A stretch of DNA of 64,000 nucleotides from Oceanobacillus halophilus (GTDB lineage: Bacteria > Bacillota > Bacilli > Bacillales > Amphibacillaceae): the NCBI RefSeq assembly GCF_003628505.1, contig NZ_RBZP01000004.1:1-64000 (forward strand), read 5' to 3'. The position numbers and the translations under genes were made by a program. A model generated the notes under the pieces. The model worked only from the letters and a program-made list of their open reading frames with translations. It was not told the origin of the DNA and did not search any database. This document shows, in pieces, positions 34,094 to 43,502 of this stretch. Each line of letters begins with the position of its first letter. Position 1 is the stretch's first letter.

Positions 34094-34178
34094 AATACCT
34101 GATAATACATTGCAGCCATTGAATTAGAATAAAACTACTTCAATGGCTGGATTTTTATTTATAGCTATAGCGGTGGCT

Positions 34179-34265
34179 CTCTCCTCCGCATTCACTGGCT
34201 CTTTTGTCCGCAAACAGTGGCTCAAAACTCCGCACAGCTGGCTCATTCTGTCCGCAATACTCAAA
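34179..34265. repeat. Degenerate tandem array, four ~22-bp units
   Basis: Units begin TGGCTC, have 5-6 variable bases, then TCCGCA and 3-4 variable bases: TGGCTCTCTCCTCCGCA, TGGCTCTTTTGTCCGCA, TGGCTCAAAACTCCGCA, TGGCTCATTCTGTCCGCA. Anchors are invariant and spacers vary. Confidence 0.75.
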
Positions 34266-34309
34266 TGTGATGGGGTTCTATGACCCTTTAGCCTTACAAT
34301 TAAGATAGA

Positions 34310-34395
34310 TATCAAGAAAGACTAAACGGCCTTAGCCCTGTTGAATATAGAGCTAAAGCCGCTTAAGTAAATTTTTATTATTTCCATTGTCTACT
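34310..34395 (+). pseudogene. IS3-family OrfB extreme C-terminal remnant and terminal repeat
   Basis: The frame reads YQERLNGLSPVEYRAKAA and stops at 34366, matching the end of the IS remnant at 14.2 kb. TTGTCTACTTGACAGGG at ~34379-34395 is the matching terminal repeat. Confidence 0.7.
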
Positions 34396-34468
34396 TGACA
34401 GGGAGCAGCTCAAAACTAGTAACTCACTCTCTTTTTTAAAAAATCATTCATTTTCAATTGCAAAGGCA

Positions 34469-34510
34469 CTTGTGTACTTTAGCGCATTAACGTGGTGGGG
34501 GACTGACCCC
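34469..34510. repeat. R repeat cutting the next gene
   Basis: TTGTGTACTTTAGCGCATTA then ACGTGGTGGGGGACTGACCC. Confidence 0.75.
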
Positions 34511-34780
34511 AAATTGCTTAGATTCTTTCGGACACGAGAAGATAATGATAAGCATTTTAGATATGATATGCGTACAAGAGAACTTTTATGGAGAACTTAT
34601 GGCAGACTAGCTATATATGATAAAGATGATATTACTAAATACACAATAGCGGTAAGCAATGATAAAATATATGAGATTGTACTTAAATATCCCCCTAGAT
34701 TGCTACGATTAAAAGTTACCGCCATGTTTATCGATCTAGAAGAGGGCAAAATTATTGACAAACAGATATTAAATGCATAA
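34511..34780 (+). pseudogene. Unknown protein, N-terminus removed by an R repeat
   Basis: From about codon 14 of the open frame the sequence looks like real protein (LRFFRTREDNDKHFRYDMRT, then WRTYGRLAIYDKDDITKYTI to LEEGKIIDKQILNA). The preceding codons are R-repeat sequence and there is no ribosome site. It is probably the C-terminal ~88 residues of a gene disrupted by the repeat. Family not recognised. Confidence 0.5.
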
Positions 34781-34796
34781 AAAAATAAGCATGACA

Positions 34797-34830
34797 AATA
34801 TACCCGCCGAGCATTAAGCCCAGCGGGTAA
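34797..34830. terminator. Hairpin downstream of galE
   Basis: TACCCGC pairs with GCGGGTA, with a weaker inner helix. It lies between the convergent galE and the broken 34.5-kb gene and may serve both strands. Confidence 0.55.
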
Positions 34831-34846
34831 TAGTTGTTTCCTATAC

Positions 34847-35842
34847 TTATTCCTTATAATTCTTCTCAAATCGCCAAGAATCCTGGCACATTGCAATAAT
34901 ATCCCGTTTAGCAGTCCAGCCTAGTTCCCTCTTTGCTTTTGAAGCATCCGCATAACATGAAGCAATATCCCCAGATCTCCGATCAACTATTTCATAAGGG
35001 ACCTCAATATCATTTGCTTCTTCAAAGGCTTTTACTAACTCTAATACACTAGTACCTTTTCCAGTTCCCAAGTTATAAACATGAACACCTGCAGTTAAAT
35101 TTTCCAGTGCAGCAACATGGCCCTCAGCAAGATCCAATACATGAATATAATCTCGTACCCCAGTGCCATCCACCGTTGGGTAGTCATTGCCAAACACACG
35201 TAATCTATCAAGTTTACCTTTTGCCACCTGAGTAACATATGGCATAAGGTTATTGGGGATTCCATTAGGGGCTTCACCAATTAATCCACTCTCATGAGCT
35301 CCTACCGGATTGAAATATCGAAGAATTGATACAGAAAAAGCAGGGTTTGCATTTGCTATATCAGTAAGAATCCGCTCACTCATGGCTTTCGTTTCACCGT
35401 AAGGATTAGTCGTTGGTAAGAGATCCATTGTTTCAACAAAAGGCACTTTATTATCTCCATACACTGTTGCTGATGAGCTAAAAACAAACCGATTTACACC
35501 ATATTTCTGACAAGCTTTTGTTAGAATCATTGTACTTACAATGTTGTTGTAATAATATTCTAGTGGTTTCTCTGTAGATTCACCTACTGCCTTAAGGCCC
35601 GCAAAATGAATCACACCATCAATCTTATAATTTCTGAAAATAATATCAATGGCTTCTGCATCTGTTACATCAATCTCGTAAAAATTAACTTCTTTATCAG
35701 CAATGTCCATTATTTTCATAACAGTCTCACTCTTACTGTTAGAAAGATTATCAGCTATTATTACCGAATGTCCTGCTTCTAACAAAGCAACACAAGTGTG
35801 TGATCCTATATATCCAGCTCCACCAGTTACTAGTATGTTCAT
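34847..35842 (-). CDS. galE: UDP-glucose 4-epimerase
   Basis: The 331-residue short-chain epimerase has NAD motif TGGAGYIGSH at residues 7-16, catalytic SSSATVYG and NPYGETK (YxxxK), and YFNPVGAHESG. GalE interconverts UDP-glucose and UDP-galactose, supplying galactose for the polymer. AGGAGG precedes ATG. It is the last gene of the EPS operon, with a hairpin downstream. Confidence 0.93.
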   Translation of the reverse strand: MNILVTGGAGYIGSHTCVALLEAGHSVIIADNLSNSKSETVMKIMDIADKEVNFYEIDVTDAEAIDIIFRNYKIDGVIHFAGLKAVGESTEKPLEYYYNNIVSTMILTKACQKYGVNRFVFSSSATVYGDNKVPFVETMDLLPTTNPYGETKAMSERILTDIANANPAFSVSILRYFNPVGAHESGLIGEAPNGIPNNLMPYVTQVAKGKLDRLRVFGNDYPTVDGTGVRDYIHVLDLAEGHVAALENLTAGVHVYNLGTGKGTSVLELVKAFEEANDIEVPYEIVDRRSGDIASCYADASKAKRELGWTAKRDIIAMCQDSWRFEKNYKE

Positions 35843-35884
35843 ATGATGAAAACCTCCTTTCCTGTATATTTCTACAAAAAAGTA

Positions 35885-36910
35885 TTACTTAATTTTATAA
35901 TAATCTACATACCAGTTTGCAAATTTCTGCAAGCCTTCTTCAATAGTAGTTTCCGGTTTAAATCCTACAGCTTTCTGCAATTGATCTGTTGAAGCATAAG
36001 TAGCAGGTACATCACCTGGCTTAATTGGTTCAAAGATCTTTTCAAATTGTACCTCTTTACTTAGCGCTTTACTTAAGGCCTTTTCTAACGTTTCAATAAA
36101 CACCATCAACTTCTCTGGGCTATTGTTTCCGATATTAAAGACTTTATGTTGAACATCACCTTCTGGTGGATTACTTAATAATCGTTGAATCCCTTCAACG
36201 ATGTCATCGATATAAGTAAAGTCACGATAAAGGTCATTTTCAAAATCACCATTATTAAATATCTTAATTGGTTCATCAGCAAAATACTTATTGGCAAATC
36301 CAAAATAGGCCATATCTGGTCTACCCATTGGACCGTAAACAGTAAAGAACCGGAGCCCCGTAGCTGGGATCTTATAAAGGTGGCTATACGTATGGGCCAT
36401 CAATTCATTTGATTTCTTTGTAGATGCATAAAGTGATACTGGATTATCTACAAAATCTGTTTCCTCAAAAGGAACCTTTTTATTGGCACCATAAACTGAA
36501 CTAGATGATGCATATACAAGATGATCCACTGGATGATATCTACAGGCCTCAAGGATATTATAAAAGCCAATGATGTTACTTTGAATATAGACATCCGGAT
36601 TCTCTATTGAATACCTTACTCCTGCTTGTGCAGCTAAGTTTACTACAACATTAGGCTTGTAATCTTCAAAAGTCTTCATTATCATATCCTTGTCTGATAT
36701 GTCGCCTTTAATAAAAGTAAACCTTTCATAAGGTTCCAAATTCGCTAAACGAGTATGTTTAAGGTTCACATCATAGTAGTCATTAATATTATCAATACCA
36801 ATCACTTGGCATCCCTGTTCTAGTAGTTTTCTAGATAAGTAGTATCCGATAAAACCAGCTGCTCCAGTGATTAAATAGGTTTTACTAGGATCAAGAGTTT
36901 TGTAATTCAA
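35885..36910 (-). CDS. NAD-dependent epimerase, probably UDP-glucuronate 4-epimerase
   Basis: The 341-residue protein has TGAAGFIGYYLS, IDNINDYYDVNLK, AAQAGVRYSIENP, SSSSVYG and SLYASTKKSNE (YxxxK), then RFFTVYGPMGRPDMA. This set is typical of UDP-GlcA 4-epimerases (CapI/LspL type), which make UDP-galacturonate. The start is TTG at 36910 with AAGGAG 10 nt upstream. It overlaps the 3' end of ugd by 20 nt, which supplies its substrate UDP-GlcA. Confidence 0.85.
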   Translation of the reverse strand: MNYKTLDPSKTYLITGAAGFIGYYLSRKLLEQGCQVIGIDNINDYYDVNLKHTRLANLEPYERFTFIKGDISDKDMIMKTFEDYKPNVVVNLAAQAGVRYSIENPDVYIQSNIIGFYNILEACRYHPVDHLVYASSSSVYGANKKVPFEETDFVDNPVSLYASTKKSNELMAHTYSHLYKIPATGLRFFTVYGPMGRPDMAYFGFANKYFADEPIKIFNNGDFENDLYRDFTYIDDIVEGIQRLLSNPPEGDVQHKVFNIGNNSPEKLMVFIETLEKALSKALSKEVQFEKIFEPIKPGDVPATYASTDQLQKAVGFKPETTIEEGLQKFANWYVDYYKIK

Positions 36911-38261
36911 GATTCTTCGACTCCTTAACAGCTGCTCTAGTTGCAGGCTTTCTTCCGATTGAGTGATACTCTACTCCTGCTTCTTGCATATCCTCGACAC
37001 CATAAATGTTTCTACCATCATATACTAATGGTGTTCTCATTAATTTCTTATAGGTTTCAGGCGTAATTGCTTTTACTTCTCCCCATTCGGTAAAGACAAA
37101 GCAGACATTCGCACCTTCCAAAGCATGCTCTATATTAGCAACATAAGTAATGCTACCCCTACCGTTTTTTCCTTCTGGATAAACCTTAGCAAAGTTTTCT
37201 GCTCCAACAGGATCATAAGCGTAGATATCTGCACCTTGTTCTAATAATAAAGGTACATTTTCAAGAGATGCAGCTTCCCTCAAATCATCCGTTCCTGGCT
37301 TAAATGTCAATCCTAGAACAGCAACTTTAAGACCATTAAAGGTAATAAGTCTTTTACTAGCTTTCTTATAAAGCATTGTTTTTTGTTCTTTATTTACATC
37401 AATTGCCGCTTTAACCGTTTTGAGTTCATAACCGTTCTGTTTAGCAATATACTCGAGTGCTTTAGTATCTTTAGGGAAGCATGAACCCCCAAAACCAATC
37501 CCTGCATTTAAGAACTTACTTCCAATACGCTCATCAAAGCTCATTCCCATAGCTACATCCTGAATATCCGCTCCAACCAGTTCACAAAGATTAGCTATGT
37601 CGTTCATATAAGAAATTTTTAATGCAAGGAAGTCATTAGACGCATACTTTATCATTTCTGCCGATCTTCTATTTACTGAAACAATCGGTAAGTGAAACGG
37701 TTCATAAATTTTTGTTAATAATTCCTCAGCCCATTTACTTTCTGTTCCAATAATTATTCTCTCAGCATGAAGAGTATCATGAACGGCAGATCCTTGCGCT
37801 AAGAATTCAGGGTTTGATGCTACTTCTACTTTCACATCTTTGACTAAAAAGTCCTGAATAATCTGTTCCACTTTATCATTCGTTCCAACTGGAACTGTAG
37901 ATTTAACTACTACTAGACAATCTTTTTCTACTGATTCAGCAATTTGTCTAGCAACTGTAGCAATGTATGATAAATTTGCAGAACCATCAGGTTGTTCAGG
38001 TGTCCCTACACCAATAAAAATTGCATCAGCATCTTTGTAGGCTGATTTGAAGTCAGTTGTATACTCAATTCTTCCAGCAGAATAATTATTAGCCATCAAC
38101 TCTTCTAAGCCTGTTTCATAAATTGGAGAAACTCCAGACCTCATTAATTCTACTTTTTTTTCATCTATATCAACACAGGTTACTTGATGGCCTACTTCAG
38201 CAAAACAAACACCGGCAACTAAACCGACGTAACCTGTACCAGCTACTGCAATTTTGTACAT
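36891..38261 (-). CDS. ugd: UDP-glucose 6-dehydrogenase
   Basis: The 456-residue protein has the Rossmann start MYKIAVAGTGYVGLV, the catalytic cysteine in GFGGSCFPKD, and TFKPGTDDLREAASL in the C-terminal domain, all diagnostic of UDP-glucose dehydrogenase. It oxidises UDP-glucose to UDP-glucuronate with two NAD+. ATG at 38261 is preferred over 38267 because AAAGGAAGG then has 8-nt spacing. UDP-glucose comes from GalU in the same cluster. Confidence 0.92.
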   Translation of the reverse strand: MYKIAVAGTGYVGLVAGVCFAEVGHQVTCVDIDEKKVELMRSGVSPIYETGLEELMANNYSAGRIEYTTDFKSAYKDADAIFIGVGTPEQPDGSANLSYIATVARQIAESVEKDCLVVVKSTVPVGTNDKVEQIIQDFLVKDVKVEVASNPEFLAQGSAVHDTLHAERIIIGTESKWAEELLTKIYEPFHLPIVSVNRRSAEMIKYASNDFLALKISYMNDIANLCELVGADIQDVAMGMSFDERIGSKFLNAGIGFGGSCFPKDTKALEYIAKQNGYELKTVKAAIDVNKEQKTMLYKKASKRLITFNGLKVAVLGLTFKPGTDDLREAASLENVPLLLEQGADIYAYDPVGAENFAKVYPEGKNGRGSITYVANIEHALEGANVCFVFTEWGEVKAITPETYKKLMRTPLVYDGRNIYGVEDMQEAGVEYHSIGRKPATRAAVKESKNLELQNS

Positions 38262-38293
38262 AGACATGCCTTCCTTTCTTAATAGTAAGGGCT

Positions 38294-39313
38294 TTACATA
38301 CTATACTGTTTTTCGAAATAATTTTGATACTCTCCGCTTATTATTTGCTCCAACCATTTTTTGTTATCAAGATACCATTGAATAGTATGGGCAATACCTG
38401 TTTCAAATGTATAAGTAGGTTTCCATCCTAATTGTTCTAATTTAGTTGGGTCAATAGCATACCGTTTATCGTGACCAAGACGGTCTTTAACAAATTCTAT
38501 TAAATCCTCTGATTTACCTAATGTACTAATTATAGCCTTTACCACTTCTAGATTTGTACGCTCATTATGTCCACCAACATTGTATACTTCTCCGTTTAAG
38601 CCCATATGCATCACAAGGTCAATTGCAGCACAATGATCAATAACATGTAACCAATCACGGATGTTCTTTCCATCACCATATACAGGAACGTTTTGATCAT
38701 TTAATACACGGGATATTGTTAACGGAATTAACTTTTCAGGAAAGTGATATGGTCCATAGTTATTCGAGCAGCGAGTTATATTAATTGGCAAGTCATACGT
38801 TTCATGATAAGCACGGACTAATAAATCAGAAGATGCTTTACTTGCACTATATGGGCTGTTCGGTTGTAGCGAAGTTTCTTCAGTGAAAAATGTCGTCGGG
38901 TCAAAGTCTAGTTCACCATAAACTTCATCAGTTGATACATGGATAAATTTTGTAACTCCAACTTGCTTTGAAGCTTCTAACAATACTTGTGTTCCAAGTA
39001 CATTAGTTTGAACGAATACTCCTGGGTCTGTAATAGAACGGTCAACGTGGCTTTCTGCTGCAAAATGAACTACATAATCAAACTTCTCTTTTTCAAAAAG
39101 AGGTATTATTGTATCACGATTTGCAATATCTGCTTTTACAAAATGATAGTTTTCCTTAGTTTCAATATCACGATGTTTAGTTAAATCTCCAGCATATGTT
39201 AATAAATCCAAATTATATATATCATATTCCTTGTATTTATTGACCATATACTGTACAAAGTTACCGCCAATGAAACCCGCACCACCAGTAACAAGCACTT
39301 TTTTTCTTGTCAT
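38294..39313 (-). CDS. rmlB: dTDP-glucose 4,6-dehydratase
   Basis: The 339-residue protein has TGGAGFIGGNF, HFAAESHVDRS, VSTDEVYGEL and SPYSASKASSD (YxxxK), then TRCSNNYGPYHFPEK. It converts dTDP-glucose to dTDP-4-keto-6-deoxyglucose, step 2 of dTDP-L-rhamnose synthesis. The start codon follows directly on the rmlD stop, with GAGGTGA inside the end of rmlD. Confidence 0.94.
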   Translation of the reverse strand: MTRKKVLVTGGAGFIGGNFVQYMVNKYKEYDIYNLDLLTYAGDLTKHRDIETKENYHFVKADIANRDTIIPLFEKEKFDYVVHFAAESHVDRSITDPGVFVQTNVLGTQVLLEASKQVGVTKFIHVSTDEVYGELDFDPTTFFTEETSLQPNSPYSASKASSDLLVRAYHETYDLPINITRCSNNYGPYHFPEKLIPLTISRVLNDQNVPVYGDGKNIRDWLHVIDHCAAIDLVMHMGLNGEVYNVGGHNERTNLEVVKAIISTLGKSEDLIEFVKDRLGHDKRYAIDPTKLEQLGWKPTYTFETGIAHTIQWYLDNKKWLEQIISGEYQNYFEKQYSM

Positions 39314-40168
39314 CTATTTCACCTCTAGTTTTAACTCTTTTAAGTATCTTCCAACTGCATCCTGCCATGTTGGTAATGTGGAAAACCCATTTTCCACCAG
39401 TTTTTGCTTTGACATTCGGGAATTTTTAGGACGTACGGCAGCAGTTGGATAGTCTTCTGTTGCAATAGAATTTACTTTAATATCTTTATTTGCATGTTTA
39501 AATATTTCCTTAGCAAACTCAGCCCAGTTACAAAAACCCTCATTGGAAGCATGATATATCCCATACTTCTCACTTTGGATCATGTTAATTAGCAATTTAG
39601 CTAAGTCAAATGTATAGGTTGGAGAACCAAATTGATCACTGACGACATTCAATTCATCTCTAGTGTTAGCCAATCGTAACATTGTCTTGACAAAATTATT
39701 CCCATTAATACCAAAAACCCATGATATACGAACAATAAACCAATTCTCTAACAATCTTTTAACTAACTCTTCACCTTCATATTTTGTTTTGCCATAGTAT
39801 CCAACTGGATTAGGCTTGTCAGTTTCTTTAAATGGGATTTCACCCTTTCCATCAAATACATAGTCGGTGCTAATATACATAAACTTTGCATGAATACTTT
39901 TAGCAGCTTTAGCTAGATATTTTGTACCTTCTACGTTAACTTTCCAACATGTACTTTTCTCATCTTCAGCCCTATCAACTGCGGTATATGCAGCACAATG
40001 AATTATTGCATCTGGCTTAATCTTATTAATATAGATAAAAACAGTATCTTCATTTGTTAAGTCTAAGTCTGAAGAACTGATACCTATCATATTAAGTCCC
40101 CATTGCTTTCCATAATGAACAACATCATAACCAAGTTGGCCTGTATAGCCAGTTACTAAAATTTTCAT
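39314..40168 (-). CDS. rmlD: dTDP-4-dehydrorhamnose reductase
   Basis: The 284-residue protein has VTGYTGQLGYDV, AAYTAVDRAE, STDYVFDGKG and YGKTKYEGE (YxxxK). It performs the final NADPH-dependent reduction to dTDP-L-rhamnose. ATG at 40168 is chosen because GGAGAG lies 9 nt upstream; the frame extends further to 40204 without a ribosome site. It overlaps no gene but abuts rmlC by a few bases. Confidence 0.93.
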   Translation of the reverse strand: MKILVTGYTGQLGYDVVHYGKQWGLNMIGISSSDLDLTNEDTVFIYINKIKPDAIIHCAAYTAVDRAEDEKSTCWKVNVEGTKYLAKAAKSIHAKFMYISTDYVFDGKGEIPFKETDKPNPVGYYGKTKYEGEELVKRLLENWFIVRISWVFGINGNNFVKTMLRLANTRDELNVVSDQFGSPTYTFDLAKLLINMIQSEKYGIYHASNEGFCNWAEFAKEIFKHANKDIKVNSIATEDYPTAAVRPKNSRMSKQKLVENGFSTLPTWQDAVGRYLKELKLEVK

Positions 40169-40172
40169 AACA

Positions 40173-40733
40173 TTACTCTCCATAAATGAAATTATTTTCA
40201 GCATCCTTCAGTAATGGTACTTTTTCATCTTTTGCTGACAATATAGGCGTAACGTCCATTGGCCATTCAATTCCAATTTCAGGATCATTCCAAATGATAC
40301 CTCTGTCACAATCAGGAGCATAAAGCTCGTCTACTTTATATTGAACTTCTACATCTTCAGTTAAGGTCATAAAACCATGTGCAAATCCTTTTGGAATTAG
40401 TAATTGCTTTTTATTCTCCTCAGTCAATTCTAATCCAAACCATTTTCCAAATGTTGAACTACCTTTTCGTATATCGACTGCAACATCATAAATTGCTCCC
40501 TTAGTACAACGCACCAATTTTGTCTGTGCTTTCGGATTTAATTGATAATGTAATCCTCGAAGAGTACCTTTTGCAGCCGAGAAGGATTGATTATCCTGAA
40601 CGAATTTTATATTTATTCCTGCTTCAGCTAAATTCGACTTATTATACGTTTCCATAAACCAGCCACGATGATCTCCAAATACTTTAGGTTCTATTATTAC
40701 TACACCATCTAAATCAGTTTTAGTAAATTTCAT
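40173..40733 (-). CDS. rmlC: dTDP-4-dehydrorhamnose 3,5-epimerase
   Basis: The 186-residue cupin-fold enzyme has DHRGWFMETYNK, FVQDNQSFS, GTLRGLHYQ with the catalytic His, and LLIPKGFAHGF. It epimerises carbons 3 and 5 of the 4-keto sugar. It lies between rmlA and rmlD in the order A-C-D-B. Confidence 0.94.
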   Translation of the reverse strand: MKFTKTDLDGVVIIEPKVFGDHRGWFMETYNKSNLAEAGINIKFVQDNQSFSAAKGTLRGLHYQLNPKAQTKLVRCTKGAIYDVAVDIRKGSSTFGKWFGLELTEENKKQLLIPKGFAHGFMTLTEDVEVQYKVDELYAPDCDRGIIWNDPEIGIEWPMDVTPILSAKDEKVPLLKDAENNFIYGE

Positions 40734-40757
40734 TTTTTATATCACTTCTTTCAATAC

Positions 40758-41636
40758 TTAATATTGTATTTCTCCATTTGCAACTTTCATTAAATATTGA
40801 CCATATCCAGTTTTACTTAGCTTTTCGCCACAATCCCATAACTGCTCTTTAGTAATCCAACTATTAATAAAGGCAACTTCCTCCGGAGCAGCAATCTTTA
40901 TTCCTTGATGCTCTTCAACGGTCTTAACAAAATTTGTAGCCTCTACTAAACTTTGATGAGTTCCAGTATCCAACCAAGTAAACCCTCTGCCTAATAACTC
41001 CACTTCTAAATCTCCCATTTTTAAATATGCTTCATTTATTGAGGTGATTTCGAGTTCACCACGTGCAGAAGGTTGGACATTTTTAGCTATATCCACGACA
41101 CGATTATCATAGAAATATAACCCCGTAATAGCATAATTAGATTTTGGTACTTCCGGTTTTTCTTTAACACTAATTACCTTGCCGTCCTCATTAAATTCTA
41201 CAACCCCAAAACGGTGAGGATCTTGCACATGATATCCAAATACAGTAGCACCATTTTCCTTATTTGCTGCACGTTGTAATATTTTTCTCATACCACTTCC
41301 ATAGTAGATATTGTCCCCTAATATCATCGCCACGGAATCATCACCAATGAATTTTTCACCAATTAAAAAAGCCTGAGCTAATCCATCTGGGCTCGGCTGA
41401 ACTTTATATTCGAGATTTATTCCAAATTGTGAACCATTACCTAATAACGCTTCAAATCTTGGAGTATCTTCTGGTGTTGATATAATTAATATATCCTTAA
41501 TTCCAGCAAGCATTAAAGTTGATAGCGGGTAGTAAATCATTGGTTTGTCGTAAATTGGTAATAACTGCTTACTTGTGACCATTGTTAATGGATAAAGTCT
41601 AGTACCACTACCACCTGCAAGTATGATTCCCTTCAT
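40758..41636 (-). CDS. rmlA: Glucose-1-phosphate thymidylyltransferase
   Basis: The 292-residue nucleotidyltransferase has the N-terminal signature [17 protein letters not shown], then [23 protein letters not shown] and a C-terminal [11 protein letters not shown]. It starts the rhamnose branch by making dTDP-glucose. A 75-nt gap separates it from the flippase gene upstream. Confidence 0.94.
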   Translation of the reverse strand: MKGIILAGGSGTRLYPLTMVTSKQLLPIYDKPMIYYPLSTLMLAGIKDILIISTPEDTPRFEALLGNGSQFGINLEYKVQPSPDGLAQAFLIGEKFIGDDSVAMILGDNIYYGSGMRKILQRAANKENGATVFGYHVQDPHRFGVVEFNEDGKVISVKEKPEVPKSNYAITGLYFYDNRVVDIAKNVQPSARGELEITSINEAYLKMGDLEVELLGRGFTWLDTGTHQSLVEATNFVKTVEEHQGIKIAAPEEVAFINSWITKEQLWDCGEKLSKTGYGQYLMKVANGEIQY

Positions 41637-41711
41637 AAAAGCAACCCCTTCTCCAAAGTATATTAGTATAGATGTAATTCCACCTAAAATTCAAATCTAC
41701 GATTATACATA

Positions 41712-43133
41712 TTAACTCTTTACCAATATTTTAATTATATTTCTATAAGTTACTGTAAGATCTTTGTATTTAATTATTAAATATACTACGTATGCCATGA
41801 AGTAAATAATAATTATATACCATGAATCAATAAACCATGCTATAAAAATAAATAAGACCGTCAATCCTAATTCTAAAATAATATCTTTTGCTACAGAAAC
41901 CTTCAGTATTTTAGACAAATATAACTCTGAAAAAATTGAACGAATAGCTAGTATAATAACAATGGATAAAACAGCTAAATCAAGGTTTTTAAAAATTATT
42001 GTAGTAATAACAGTTATAATTATACTGATTGTAAGAACAATTAAATTAATAGTCAGCATCATTTTCTCTTTCCTTAAGGTCTTTAGATAAGTATTAATTA
42101 ATAATGCCATCTTTCCCTCAAATAAAAGCATAGGAAAAAGGAGTGCCATATATTTTAATCCCTCCTCATAATGAGGTAACCAGTTAATTAATATTTCCTT
42201 TAATGGATAATAAATAAATAAAATTCCTAACAAAATTGCCATTAAGAAATCTCTCATTGTAATGTATACTGTAGGTAACTTTTCTTCTGGGCTTCTTCTT
42301 AGTAGTGGAAATAATATAATACCTATTGCATTTATAAATATCATCATCATACCACTTATGCTTAGCGTTAAGGATACTTTACCAAATGTAGATACACTCC
42401 ATGATCTCTCAACGCCAAATCTCACTACTCCTATTATTAATTTGCTTGCGAAGTTGGAAAACATTAACTTTATACCAACATGAATATTATCAATCATTTC
42501 TTTAAAACTGAAGTAAAATGAAAAGGTCTTGCTAAATACTATATCCTTACAAAGGTACATAGCGTATATTAAGGAGAGTGATTTTCCCACCAAATCAAAA
42601 GTTATCATCCACTTAAAATCAATAAAGTTTATAGTTAAAGAACTAATTATCAGGATTGCATACAGAACTCTATCCAATATCGTTACACGGGCATAATCTT
42701 TTATTCTATTAGTTGCTTGTAATAAGAATAATAACATATATCTCGAATTCACAATTAACATACAGAACGACGTCATTTGTAATACAAATAATCTATTACC
42801 ACTATCTAAAAATACGAATGATATTAATATAAAAGATACAAAGAATAAGGCTTGTAGCATTACGAGCATATAAAATTGAGAATGGAATAACCTTTTATTT
42901 AATTTTTCGTAGTGTTCTCCGCCATACCGCAAATAAATTCCATCATTCCAACCGAAATGAAAAAAACCTACATACCCTGTATAAAAAATGTATAGTTGCC
43001 AATAGCCGTATTCTTCTACCCCTATAAATTTTGGTATTATCAGAACAACTAAAGTGGATATTATTAAGGATAATAAGTTGGATGATAACGTGTATGAAAA
43101 GTTCCTTAATAAATTTATAGCTTTATGATTCAA
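41712..43133 (-). CDS. Polysaccharide flippase (Wzx-type, MOP superfamily)
   Basis: The 473-residue protein has ~12-14 hydrophobic segments, begins LLRNFSYTLSSNLLSLIIST and has a conserved early VEEYGYWQLYIFY. This is the layout of Wzx/RfbX-type flippases that turn the lipid-linked repeat unit to the outer face. TTG is the start, with AGAGGTG upstream. It is very AT-rich, as are the polymerase and glycosyltransferase genes around it, in contrast with the housekeeping-like rml genes. Confidence 0.85.
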   Translation of the reverse strand: MNHKAINLLRNFSYTLSSNLLSLIISTLVVLIIPKFIGVEEYGYWQLYIFYTGYVGFFHFGWNDGIYLRYGGEHYEKLNKRLFHSQFYMLVMLQALFFVSFILISFVFLDSGNRLFVLQMTSFCMLIVNSRYMLLFLLQATNRIKDYARVTILDRVLYAILIISSLTINFIDFKWMITFDLVGKSLSLIYAMYLCKDIVFSKTFSFYFSFKEMIDNIHVGIKLMFSNFASKLIIGVVRFGVERSWSVSTFGKVSLTLSISGMMMIFINAIGIILFPLLRRSPEEKLPTVYITMRDFLMAILLGILFIYYPLKEILINWLPHYEEGLKYMALLFPMLLFEGKMALLINTYLKTLRKEKMMLTINLIVLTISIIITVITTIIFKNLDLAVLSIVIILAIRSIFSELYLSKILKVSVAKDIILELGLTVLFIFIAWFIDSWYIIIIYFMAYVVYLIIKYKDLTVTYRNIIKILVKS

Positions 43134-43502
43134 AATTACACCTCTATATTATATTTATTGTAATCAAGCTCTTATAAAAAATATTGAATTCCCTCTGATC
43201 AGGACTATATACAAACTATGAAAGCATTTTGAAAAGAGTAATCTTGAATTATAGTTAGGCGGTGCCTCATTCTCACATAAAGCCTTTACGAGTAAAAATT
43301 CTATCCTTACAGATAGTAGTTTAGAAACTGAATATTCCATGTAGGATTAACATATTCTATACTCCCAAATATTAAATATCTAGGACCTAATCAATATTAT
43401 TTTAGCGAATCAAGTTTTCCCTTAACGGCACCAGAATTTGGTTCTAGTGCCATTTTTATACTGGTGATATCACTTAAATAAATAGTAATAAGAGCCTTAT
43501 AG
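43134..43502. other. Gap between flippase and polymerase with an inverted repeat
   Basis: GGCACCAGAA and TTCTAGTGCC form a stem at 43428-43452 followed by ATTTTTAT on the plus strand. No gene is seen in the remaining ~290 bp, which are AT-rich and may contain an internal promoter for wzx and the rml genes. Confidence 0.5.
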
